From the NCBI GenBank assembly GCA_013397865.1, contig VZTI01003647.1:339852-403851 (forward strand): a stretch of DNA of 64,000 bases, in the 5' to 3' direction. The notes under the pieces were generated by a model. It did no database searches. It saw only the letters and a list, made by a program, of their open reading frames with translations, and was not told the origin of the DNA. Origin of the DNA: Struthidea cinerea (lineage: Eukaryota; Chordata; Aves; Passeriformes; Corcoracidae). A program made the translations under genes and the position numbers. Below are positions 10,877 to 20,717 of this stretch, one piece after another (the first letter of the stretch is position 1; each line of letters starts with the position of its first letter).

Positions 10877-12117
10877 CTGGAGAGGACAAAATTAAAACGG
10901 CGTCAGGACTGTGGCCAGGTGCTCAGAGAAGCTCAGGTTACAGCTACAAGTGGTTGTGAGCCTTGGTAGGTTTTACTCACCGTGCCAAAAACTGAAAGGA
11001 AATAAAATAGCCAGAAAGCAACAGGGCTGTAAGGAGCAAAACCTGAGCCAGAGATTTCCATTTAGTAAATATTATATCTTGATACTGGATGACTCTGATG
11101 TCAGTGATTTTAGGAGTGAACTTTAGCATTTTTAGTATGAAACATTTGCATTCTCCCTCATTTGCTTTCAGCAGTTTCACAGAGCTTTGTGCTGCTCTCA
11201 CACAGAAACGTCTTAAGAATTCTGCAATGTTCTTTATTTGCTTCTTGTGTTTAAGAAGGTAAATAAAATTTTGTATTACCCCTTTCTGTGGGAATGAGGC
11301 TCCCCTGGGCATGTTCCTCAGATCCTCTGGATCATCTGGGTGAAGGAAAACCTCCCAGGCTACCAGTCATGTTATGTGGCTGGGGCCACCGTGTTCAGCT
11401 CAGGAGACCTTGGTGATTTGGTTCACCAGGTCACCCAAGGAGCTGGTCCTCCTGCAAAATGAGCAGGAAATCTTGAGATTGGATTTGCTAGGCTGTAGTC
11501 CTGACTTTGTTGTTCCCCCTCTGGAGGAAAGCAATGACTCAGTTTCCTTGTCTGTAAAATGGGAGGCTAGGATTGTCGTCCCTTTGCAAGAGTTTGAAGA
11601 GAGGATGAGAAGGTCAAAGCAGATGTGTTTTCTGTAGGAAATGTGTGTGAAGGAAGCTTGAAAGGGATCTGCATTCAGCACTGTGAGGTTTATTTGCTGT
11701 TTCAGCTTGTTTGTTCTTTCATCAGGCTGTTGAACAATAGCTAATGAAAGGGGATGACCTTATATTTTTTTCCAGGATATTACTGCTCCTGTGTCTGTGA
11801 ACCAATTAACGCAGCGGCTTTGTGTGCGGAATGCAGCAGCGTTGGGTCCTCCCTGTTAGGACTTTGATGACTGCTGCAAAAGCAAAAATGTGGCTGAATG
11901 GGGCTTTCATTATTTCATTATTCTCTAAATTTATTTTAGGCTGCTAAAGAATTAACGTGAATAATTTTCCCATTTCACCATCTGCTTTAGACTCCCTCTC
12001 AAAAGGTTCCCAATGAGCATGGCACGCAAAACCCTTTAAAAATGATCCTCTCCATATTTTCCACACTCAGCAGTCTGCTAATGTGGCCAATAGATCTAGG
12101 TGATGGGCCTGCATGAT
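10877..12117. other. Unique sequence, no gene recognised
   Basis: Mostly AT-leaning. Positions 11690-12090 contain a strong acceptor-like stretch (ATATTTTTTTCCAG, ending 11776) followed by two short open frames and no good donor. Runs such as TTATTTCATTATTCTC and AATTAACGTGAATAATTTTCCC add a mild conserved-non-coding look. No repeat was recognised. Confidence 0.4.
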
Positions 12118-12440
12118 TTAGGGAGCATCATTAAGGTTATGATGAGCCATGCAACTGTCTTGTTTATTCACACTTAGCAATTTCCTCGCCGTGCCTTTCG
12201 TCTCAGAAAGACTTTTTGCATTTAAGCTTTTACAGAGAGAGTAGTGCCAGAGACATTTAGCTGGTGAGACATCGACCTTGGGCTCGGGAGCATGAGCTGC
12301 TCCTCTGCTTTCCGTCTTATTTCCCTCGTGGCTTGGGCTGGACACGCTGAGGCGCTCTGGTGAGCTCTCCATAACTGACGCGGGGGGACGTGCACATCTT
12401 CTGCTGACGTTCAGAGGGTCACTCACAAAGAGTTTACCTG
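12118..12440. promoter_or_regulatory. Possible conserved non-coding element with retained CpGs
   Basis: A compact unique block with more CpG than its surroundings (clusters near 12187-12200 and 12376-12391) and no repeat similarity. The minus strand stays open for 141 codons across 12118-12543 (Ser/Lys/Arg-rich, no recognised domain). On minus, donor-like GTGAGT and GTAAAC strings occur opposite 12420 and 12434. An old regulatory element or an unrecognised minus-strand exon are both possible. Only cross-species alignment can tell. Confidence 0.2.
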
Positions 12441-12583
12441 TCTTGACTGTCAAGTGTCTGTCTCTGTGCATTTCCCACTCCAATCTCTTGGGTCCAAGGT
12501 TTCTTTTTTTATTCAGTCTTTGCCTACCGGGGTTGAACTCCACTGAAGCCTCTATTAAACATCCCCACCATGATGCCTCTCAG

Positions 12584-12684
12584 GGCAGCCCACGACTGCC
12601 CTCCTTCCTTGCGAGGAGGAGGAGGAAGAGGATCAGGAAGCTAAAGTATTTAACCTGCCTGTCAAACAGAATTATTCACGGCAG
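12584..12684 (+). other. Candidate internal exon, 101 bp
   Basis: Acceptor GATGCCTCTCAG ends at 12583. The donor is GGCAG/GTGAGT at 12684/12685, a consensus match. One frame (two leading bases, then 33 codons, ending phase 0) gives an acidic run of six Glu after Cys, then DQEAKVFNLPVKQNYSRQ, with a protein-like composition. A second frame is open but gives a poly-Arg stretch. The polypyrimidine tract is only moderate. The Glu run comes from a GAG repeat, so the open frame is weak evidence. No family was recognised. Confidence 0.22.
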
Positions 12685-15600
12685 GTGAGTGGCTGAGCAG
12701 CGTTTCGCAAGGTTGCCGTGAATAATACATGACGTGGTCAGCCTTGGCACGGGAGCGCTGCTCTAACTTTAGAATAATTCCCACGCCTGCAAGAAAAACG
12801 GAGCACATCTTCATGTTCCTCATTTCCTGTGGTAGGTGTGAAGGAGTGCCTTGATGGCCAGGCGTGAGCAGCTGCAGCTCTGCCCTTTGGGGCTGTGGCT
12901 GGGGTCTGAGCATGGCTGCAGGGCAGGGCAGAGGAGCAGAGCCGTGTCCTGAGCGGAGCTGATGGACTCTGGGTCAGGCTGTGCCCCTGGGATGTGCACA
13001 CGGAGATTCATCAGCGTGGGCAAAGCGGGATGGTAACGAGGTTCCACAGCTGTGGGATGGCACCTCACTCATCTCCTGCCAGCGTGGGACCGGGGGGAGA
13101 TAAATGTGCAGCCACCCTCGGCTCTCCCCTCCCGGTTTTGTTTGCTGAGCAGAAGCACGCACACAAATATGCTCAGGCTTCTCCCCAAAGTGTGATGTCA
13201 TCCTGGTGTTTTATATCCAGAGTAAGATATTGTAATGGCACTATTTCCTTCCTGCAAGCAAAAAATTGGTTGAGCAGGTCCTCTATTCTTATGGAAAGCC
13301 TGTGAGTCTATTACTTCACTGGGAATTGGATTTCTTTTTTAAATTCTTGAAAGGGGCTACTTTCTCGCAGAAAATTTTGGCTAAAATACAGTTTTTACCA
13401 TGTTTTGCAATAGAATACATAAAGGAATCTGACTATTTTAATTTTTGATTATATATAGATAGACTTAGCTTTATATTTTGAACTACTGGTATCATATAAA
13501 TTAAAACAAACAGGAAACGTTCAACTTTTCTATTTTTATGAACTTTTATTTTCACTTGCTCTTTCCTCAGTTAACCTGCATTAGCTTTTTACTCACCCTG
13601 GAAATCCACGTGGTAATAAAAGGGAATACAAGTGTGCTTAAATCCCCTCAAATCCATCACTTCACAAACACCCTCACACCTCTCATGGCTTGAAAAGTGC
13701 ATTTTGATCCCTGTTTTGTTGATGCCGACACAAATGAGTCGCGAAAATCTTGGTGCAAACTCTGCGAGTCAAAGAGAGTCTGTCCATTGACTTATTGACT
13801 TTGGCTCAAGCATTTGATACACAGAAACAAAAGAGATTGAGAGCTGGCTGACCTGGACGATCCCATTTCCAGGTGCAATCCGTGAGAGGCATCAGGAGAG
13901 GAGGGATGTGATGGACGGAGGGGTAAATAGAGTGGGCGTTACAGCTTTAACTATGGCTGCAAGGGCACTGGAGTGAGGCCTTTAAATTCACATTACGATT
14001 CTTCTCGTATTTGTTAGATAGAACAATATTAACCTTTTGAATTTATTTAGAAACTCATTAGTGCTTTTTTCTATAGTCCATTCTTTTCCTGATTAGCTCT
14101 TCTCATTACAATTCAAATTTCTTTCTGCTACATTTACCACATTGTCCTGCTTTCTCTCATCTCTATTGTTGCTCGGCTTAATTTATTAAAGCAATGAAAA
14201 AGGAAGGGGGGATCAGTTGACACAGCAGCCTTCCAAGCTTTTGGTGTTTGAGGAGGAAGAGAGAAGAAGGGAAACACCCCTGAGTTTGCCTTTTCCTCCA
14301 AGAAAAGGGGTGGGAGGATGTGGCAGCAGTTTCTATATGGGATGCGAGCATGGCTCAGAGTGGAGAGGCAGATAAAAACCTTCAGGATGTGCCTTAGCCG
14401 TGCCCAAAGGTGCCAGCAGGGCTCTGAGGGTGGCTACAGTGACAAACCTACAGTGAACCTACAGGCTTGTAGGGCTTCCCTTTCCTGCTTTCTCACTTCA
14501 GCCATTGCTCAGTCCCAGCGTTTTAAATGAAGTTCACTCTGAGGGTTCCGTGTCCTCATCCTGTCCTGGAACCGTGTGCAGCTGATGCTCCTCTGGCATC
14601 CTGTACCTAAGGTTGTTTTAAAAACTGTGTGTAAGCCTTCAGCAGCACCTCTTTTGTGTACTTTTCCTTGGGATCGAGATAGAAGTTGGGAGCTGCTGTA
14701 ATTCCTCTTGACTTCACTCAGCTCCAATGGAATGTGAATGGATGCTCTGATAAGGTTTTTTTAGTAAGAGATGTGAGCCTGTCCCTCTTTTGGGGGAACT
14801 GGGATGGGGAGATGCTTAGATTCATTTATGTATTTCTTCCCTGATTTGCAAACTATTTTTTATTAGGAGCATCACTATTGCCCTGGGTTTTTTTTTCTTT
14901 CAGTATGGCTCTCGTTTCTCCGCAGCGATGCTGCCACATCCCACGTGCCTGTGGTTAAAGCTGCACTCACTCCTGACAGGGGGTGATTCAATACAGCCAG
15001 ATGATTCCAACCATGCCAGCCTCGTGGTTCTCTGATTATTGGTGTGTTTGAACATCTCACAAACGTGAATGAATGTGTTTACGCAGCAGCTATCGTAAAA
15101 CAGGGAAGTGCCAGAGTGCTTTATTTGAGGAGCAGAGGGATTAAGTCAGCAAAGGTTATATAAAGAGGTTTTGGCAGGGCCACAAAAAGAATCTAAATTT
15201 CTGAGTTTCTACTCCAATGCCTTAATCATAAAACCATCTTTTCCCTGAGTTCTTTTCTGTTTGTGGTAATTATAGTTTTGGCTGGGTTTATGTCCTTTAT
15301 AAAAACCTGTCTTTCACACATCTTGTGAAACTGAAGAAAAGAAAAAAAGAAGATAAAACAATCATAATTTTCCAAGTGTGTGATTCTGGATTCCAGCAGA
15401 GGCCTAAAACAAGTGAGGTAATTATTCCACTCAGTTCAGCACCATTTGGAGAATTAGGCTATTTCGTGAATTGTAGTTTTAGAATAAGACACATGGACTG
15501 GAAAAAGTTCAATGAGCAACATGTAAAATAAAACAAATGCTTGCAAAAATCAGCTGAAAGGAAAAGAGCTGGCTGCAAGAAGGTGGTTGGAGTAAGATGG

Positions 15601-16296
15601 GAAAGGTCAATGATGTTGAGGGAAGGCTAAAAAAAAAAAGGCAAATAAAAAGAAAGATTTTATTATTTCCTTTAGTTCATGGGGAAAATGCCAGAGCATA
15701 TTTTCAGGGCCAAATCAATTCTTGATGCAAACTAAAGATAAAAGGACTTTCCCCAAGGATGAATTTGGCCCATGGGCAATTACAGGAGGTCAGTCAGGGG
15801 AAGCTGCCAGGGAGAGGTGGAGCCAGCTAGTTAAAGGCTAGGCTAGACCATGCAAGCACATTTGTTAGTGATGGTTAATTAACTTGTTCCTGGAAATCAG
15901 CCATCGGGGCAGGAGGTGGACTTGATTTGCAAGTCCTGGTTGCCAAGAAAGTCACCCATAATTGCCTGTGATCTTGAGGCTTTCAAGTTTTCACCTTGGT
16001 CTGGTGTTCCCCTATAAATGGTGCTCGTGTGGGGTTTTTTGTTTGCTTTTTTAGTTCTCTCTCCACAGGTTCTTTGCTTTATGTAACACCATTTTCATAC
16101 TTAGTGTTACCGGTGTGGTTGAACCTTTGCTGTGGTGTGATTCTGGGTGCACATCTTGAAGTTGCTGGATCCATGATGAAGTTGTTGGGTTTGGGGCATT
16201 TTGGGGAGGATGTTTCATTTTCATGGGGGAGGGCCCACTGTCTAAGGAGAGAGTGGGATCAAAGCTGTGAGGCAGGAGCAGTTGCGCCTGCAGAAC
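12685..16296. other. Unique sequence, no gene recognised
   Basis: Positions 13440-13620 and 13980-14210 are AT-rich and rich in ATTA cores, as in conserved enhancers. Positions 15320-15360 and 15628-15660 are A-rich low-complexity patches. At 15438, TTCAGCACC matches the left half of an RE1/REST site, but the right half is not at the usual spacing. Nothing here looks like a coding exon. Confidence 0.4.
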
Positions 16297-16881
16297 TGTC
16301 TTGGGGTGACTTTATAATGTGTATCCCCTATCACTACCCTATGCCCACCAATCTTTTCTGTGTCTTTAAACTGAGCCTGAGAAGGACAGAAAACAAAAAA
16401 CTTTTCAAAGCAGTTGTTTCAAGGACACGGAGATACGCTCCTCTGTTTCTGCGGTACCCTTGGTTTTTTTTTCAGCTCTTTTTTCTCCCAGCGAGAGACG
16501 GAGGGTTGAATTTCGTTTTCCCAGGATTTTTGGTTTTTTTGTTCTTTTCTTCTCTTCTGGACTTTTTCAACAAGATCTGAACACATCAGGAGAATTTTCC
16601 GGGAGGCCCGGGGGGGGGGCCCCTCGCCGACCAGCTCCGAGGAGGAGAGAGACCGCACCTACAGAAGACCTCTGAAATCTTCTCAGGTTTTCTCTCCACA
16701 GAGAGAGAGATCTCATTATTTAGCATTATTATTCCCCACCTGTGTGTTTGTTAAATAAATAGCTTGTTATCTCTTTCACTTTCCTTTGAGGAAAATTTTT
16801 CCCGAACCTGGGAGGGAGGGGTGGTTGTGACCTGACTTCTATCAGAGGATATTCTCCTCCAAATTTGTCCAAACTAGGACA
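16297..16881 (+). mobile_element. Solo LTR of an endogenous retrovirus, 5-bp TSD
   Basis: A 585-bp LTR begins TGTCTTGG (16297) and ends CTAGGACA (16881), short imperfect inverted termini of TG...CA form. It is bracketed by a perfect 5-bp direct repeat AGAAC at 16292-16296 and 16882-16886, which fixes both boundaries. An AATAAA signal lies at 16754-16759, giving plus orientation. No internal gag/pol/env sequence or second LTR is present, so this is a solo LTR left by LTR-LTR recombination. A 5-bp duplication is usual for the ERVL-like class, and the termini resemble songbird ERVL-type LTRs as I remember them. A run of ten G followed by CCCC lies at 16610-16623. Confidence 0.9.
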
Positions 16882-18551
16882 AGAACGAGACTGAGGGGAG
16901 TGGGTTTTTGCTGAAGTGGGGAGGAATAAAAGCAAGAGAATGGTGCTAGTATGTAATTTTTGGCAATTGATGCGGCCCATAATAACTTCAATTTCAAAGC
17001 TTCTCATTTCCCTCACTTTGTGTCTTATTAAGACTCCGACCTATATTTAATGGTGGGAATATCCCTTTTTGCTTCCTTAATTCTCTGTCTGCAATTGATC
17101 TGTGTAACCTGCTAAATCTCCACTCGGCTCTCTGAGGCGTGTGGGGCTTCTCACTGCACCCTGAGAGACACAAAATTATAACTCTAACCTTCTCTTAACA
17201 GTGTGTGTGTTGTTGTGGTTCCCTGCTTCCTTGTGGTACAAGCAGAATAACAGAAGAGTATAAAATCCTATTTTCAAATATTTATGTCATGTTCTCAGCG
17301 GTGTTCCCAGCATGTTAGGCAGGTTTCTGCTCAAACTTCTCAATTTCTTTTCCTTTACGTGGGATGTTCTGTGTCCAGACAAAGAAAGAAAAAAGGATGT
17401 ATTTTATTATTTAAAAAGGCATGTATCCAATTGATTGTTTGCATTTGAAACAAGTTTTCATAAATATTGGACTTGGGAAAAGGCCTCCTTTGGCAAACCT
17501 AGTCTGGATATTTCTACCCTTGATAAATTGTTTAGCGCCGCCTTCTTTCATTTTTCTGTCTGTGATTGTGCTGTAGACCTTTTCCAGAAGATTTCTTCAT
17601 TATGTGACTCATCCAGCTTCCCAAGACAAAGTGCAGCTTATTCAAACTATTCTAAGTCTATTTATCCAGGCAAATATTTGGACATGTAAAACAGCAGCCA
17701 AGTGCTCCGATGTCTATCAGGGCAGGAGAGCACACAAAATCTCTGATATTGTCAGTCTCTCCCCGGTGTGTTTCATCTGGAGTTATTAATTGCCAAGGAG
17801 CAGTGTAGGAGTTTGATTCACACCCACACCTGTGCACAGGCACTGAGTGAAAGCTTTGCACGGCTTTGAGGTCCATTTTCTCAGCTCTAAGTCTGGTTTG
17901 CACAGGCTCACGGCTTCATCGGAGCTGCTTCCCCACCAAGGGGCCCTGAGGTTCTGCAGCTGCACAAAGATCTCTCTCCTCTGTGTCACTGGTTCAGACT
18001 CTAAAAGCCAAGAGTTGTCATGAGTTGATGGCTGTGTAATGGATTCCTCAAAAGCAGCTGGTGTCACTGTTGAATTTATCTTATCTGGGATAATTTGGGG
18101 TCTGGATCTTACCCTCGGGGATTTCTCATGCAGCTGCTGGTTGGTTTTTCTCCTTAGTGTGACTGAAAAGCCCCAAGAGTAGGTGCTGTCCCTGAGCTGG
18201 AGCCCTCCTTGCAGCAGGACAGGCATTTTCCCAGCTGGCAAGACACGGCAGGGATTTCTGCACTGGTCAAAAGGTCCAAAAAAAATTTTGTGCAAGTTCA
18301 GTTCCATGGGGCTTGACAATTTCACACTCTTGTCATGGAAAACATTTCAAGAGAGGCTCCTCCTGTCCTCAGGTGAAACTGGCCTTCTTTTTCCTGGGGA
18401 TTTGTTCTCTGAACTGTTGACACAGGCTACTAGAGCCCACTTGGGGTGATGGGAGGTGTAAGTTGCCATATATGTGGTTCGGAATTTGTAAGAATTTGGC
18501 AACATTTCTTTGCTGCCAGGGCTACAGATATGACAGACTGGTGTTTATACT
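16882..18551. other. Unique sequence, no gene recognised
   Basis: AT-rich, with scattered homeodomain-type cores (17030-17700). Position 18180 onward is of average composition. No repeat, no convincing exon and no RNA gene were seen. Confidence 0.4.
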
Positions 18552-18567
18552 CTTTTTTTTTTTTTTT
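18552..18567 (+). repeat. Poly(T) run
   Basis: About 15 uninterrupted T on the plus strand. It is not adjacent to a recognisable retroposon, so it is a simple mononucleotide tract and not a tail that I can assign. Confidence 0.8.
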
Positions 18568-18569
18568 AC

Positions 18570-18960
18570 TTTTGGCTGCCTGAATTAATGCATTTCCTAT
18601 TGATTCTCTAATGAAGACAGAGGCCTGAATTCATACATTGCTTTTTATTTGCATTTTTACTACAGTTAGTCTCATTTCATCGTTGCTGAAGGCCATTAGT
18701 GAGGAGCTGGGTGGCTTGTCTATGCTTCTGCTTTTTGTAGATTTCCAAAGCTCTATACATAATAAATCAGGCACCCTTTCTTGCTTCTGCAATTAACTAA
18801 TCCACAACGTAACAGGAGGAATAGAATCGATTGAATACGTCAAACTTACAGCCTTAAGAAAAAAATGCAACAAAATAATGAAACACTTTTGTGATGATGC
18901 CTTTCAAAATCACGGTCATCATTTTTGCACAGATCTAGCCATGAAATTAGGACGGATAAA
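18570..18960. promoter_or_regulatory. Possible conserved non-coding element
   Basis: A 390-bp AT-rich but non-repetitive block, dense in TF-core-like strings (GAATTAATGCAT, AATTAACTAATCC, AATCGATTG, TCATTTCATCG). Several in-frame stops fall in every frame. The look (no simple repeats, balanced AT, clustered ATTA/ATCGAT cores) is that of ancient vertebrate enhancers. This is pattern recognition only; alignment is needed. Confidence 0.25.
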
Positions 18961-20563
18961 AGATTTTGCCACTCTGCCCCCTCCAGTCAATTCTGACCTG
19001 TGTTTGAAATGAACTTTAGATGTGGCACGTTCAAAGTTCCGTGCAGCAGGCAGGGCTTCAGCTTTCTGCTCATCCCACCTACAGACAGCAACTCCCTCTG
19101 CCTCCCTCGAGGCAATTCGTGGTCCGGCAGCAGAACCAGCAGACGCATCGCCTGCCGTGGATGCCTTGAGCTGCTGGGTGTAGCTACTCCCTGTGACTTT
19201 TCCCTTGATGGAGACCTCTCAGTCTTGTTGCTTTACCCTCCTTCTCTGAAGAAGGAAGACTGAAGCAAAAGAAGGTTGGAGGACGTTTCTCAGCAACATC
19301 TCTGAAGCTGCTGCCTGGCGCTGAGCCACGATAGTCACTCAAATCCACGTTAAGCTGCGTTTCAACAAGGAAGTGTTTGAGCTCAGTCTGACCTATTTTT
19401 TGAAATAAGGATTTGAAAGTCCTCTCTTGCATAATAGGCTGTGTTGGCACAGCATCATGAAAGCAAAGTTGGTTCCCTCTGTACCAGCAAAGTACTCCTG
19501 GCTCAAACTACTTCTGCTAAGCTAAACCCCATTTTCTTTAAAATATGCTTGTCATTTATATGGTTAAAATAGTTTCCTTCCTTGTGATATTTTACCCTGT
19601 GAATTTTCCTTTTTTTTTGTACGGGAAGCCATGGGCCATTTATTGTGCAGTTCGTGCTCTCAGGCACTTCTGCTCCTTGCTGACGTGAACTCCTTGTGCA
19701 GCGCAGACTCGGGGAGCTTTGGCAGTGCTGCTGTGCAAAGTTACACTACAGAGACACTCTGCTCACACCCTGGAGCGTGCAGAGCTCCTTGAAATCGACC
19801 CCTGCAGAAGGGAAAAGCCTGGAAAGAGTGAGGTTCACACCAGCTTCCTTATTCTTTTTTTTTTTTTTTTCCCAGGAGCCCTTCAGTGGGTGCTGCCTGT
19901 CACATCAGCCTCTCCGAGGGGGAAATTATCCTCCAGGATTAGGTATTGGAGGCAGGTCCTTTAGTGCTCCTGTGCACTGGATGGGACAAGAGATTTGATA
20001 GTTCTATAAAAAGGAGAAGCAAGTTTTTATGGGCAAAATGCACAATTCCTGTGCAACATCTCTCCTTCTAAAGACAAGGCACAACAATGCTGGAATTTCC
20101 TCCAAATGGAGAAGGAGTGTTGGCACTTCCAGCTCCATGTAATTGTGTCCCAACTTCCAAGTACGCCGACAAAATATCGCCTGCAGCACAAGGTTGGAGA
20201 TGATTAAAAGGATTTTTTTTTTTTTGCTAAGATGAAAGATTTTATAACTCTCTGGTAAATGTAAAAATTAATTGATTGAAGTATTAATTGCCAGTAGAAG
20301 AACAAATGGGGCTTAAAATTCATGTAAAGATGTCGGAATTTACAAATGACCTGATAATGTAGGAACTACAAAGCACAAAAAATACTTAATTAAAACATAC
20401 ACATTTGAAAAGGAAAATAAGTTTAACTTGAAGTATTCTTCATTTTAATAGATATTTCCTCAACTTCCTTGAGCCTTGGTGCTTTTTTGTTGTAAATAGC
20501 TCACGTCCTGTATTTTCCATTTATTAAGCAATGCCATTTTTGTTGTTTGTTTGCTACTTTCAG
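18961..20563. other. Unique sequence with one T run, no gene recognised
   Basis: A 17-T run at 19854-19870 is followed by CCCAGGAG, which mimics a splice acceptor. The 20210-20460 stretch is AT-rich with ATTAATTG-type cores. Positions 19000-19320 have a few CpGs but no exon support. Confidence 0.4.
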
Positions 20564-20717
20564 AACCTTCTTTGTGGGCTCAAGTGAAGAGCAGCTTCTC
20601 CTGAAAGTGTCTATAGGATCTGGGAACTGTTCCTCACCTCTGAACATGATGAATGTTGCAGTAAGGACTCGACAGGTCAACCCCAAAGTAGGCAACAACT
20701 ACTCAGGGAAAGTGAAG
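20564..20717 (+). other. Candidate internal protein-coding exon, 154 bp
   Basis: This is the best single exon candidate in the window. A long pyrimidine-rich acceptor (TTGTTTGCTACTTTCAG, ending 20563) leads into 154 bp of typical exon length, ending GTGAAG/GTGAGT (donor at 20718). One frame is open from end to end, entering with one split base (phase 2) and leaving in phase 0. It contains GSGNCSSPLNMMNVAVRTRQ, with an NCS sequon and one Cys, compatible with an extracellular or luminal stretch. The frame from the first exon base stops at TGA within eight codons. I cannot assign a family or find a certain neighbouring exon. About one random 51-codon segment in five would be open in some frame. 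Confidence 0.33.

Noticed and set aside
15438..15460. RE1/REST silencer site
   Set aside because: Only the left half TTCAGCACC matches; the right half is degenerate and at the wrong spacing.
15996..16580. 194-codon plus-strand open frame
   Set aside because: It crosses the 5' boundary of the solo LTR at 16297 and is Phe/Leu/Val-rich from T-rich sequence.
18870..18895. Resemblance to the miR-153 complement (CACTTTTGTGATGATGC)
   Set aside because: It differs from the mature sequence at several positions and no opposing hairpin arm is present.
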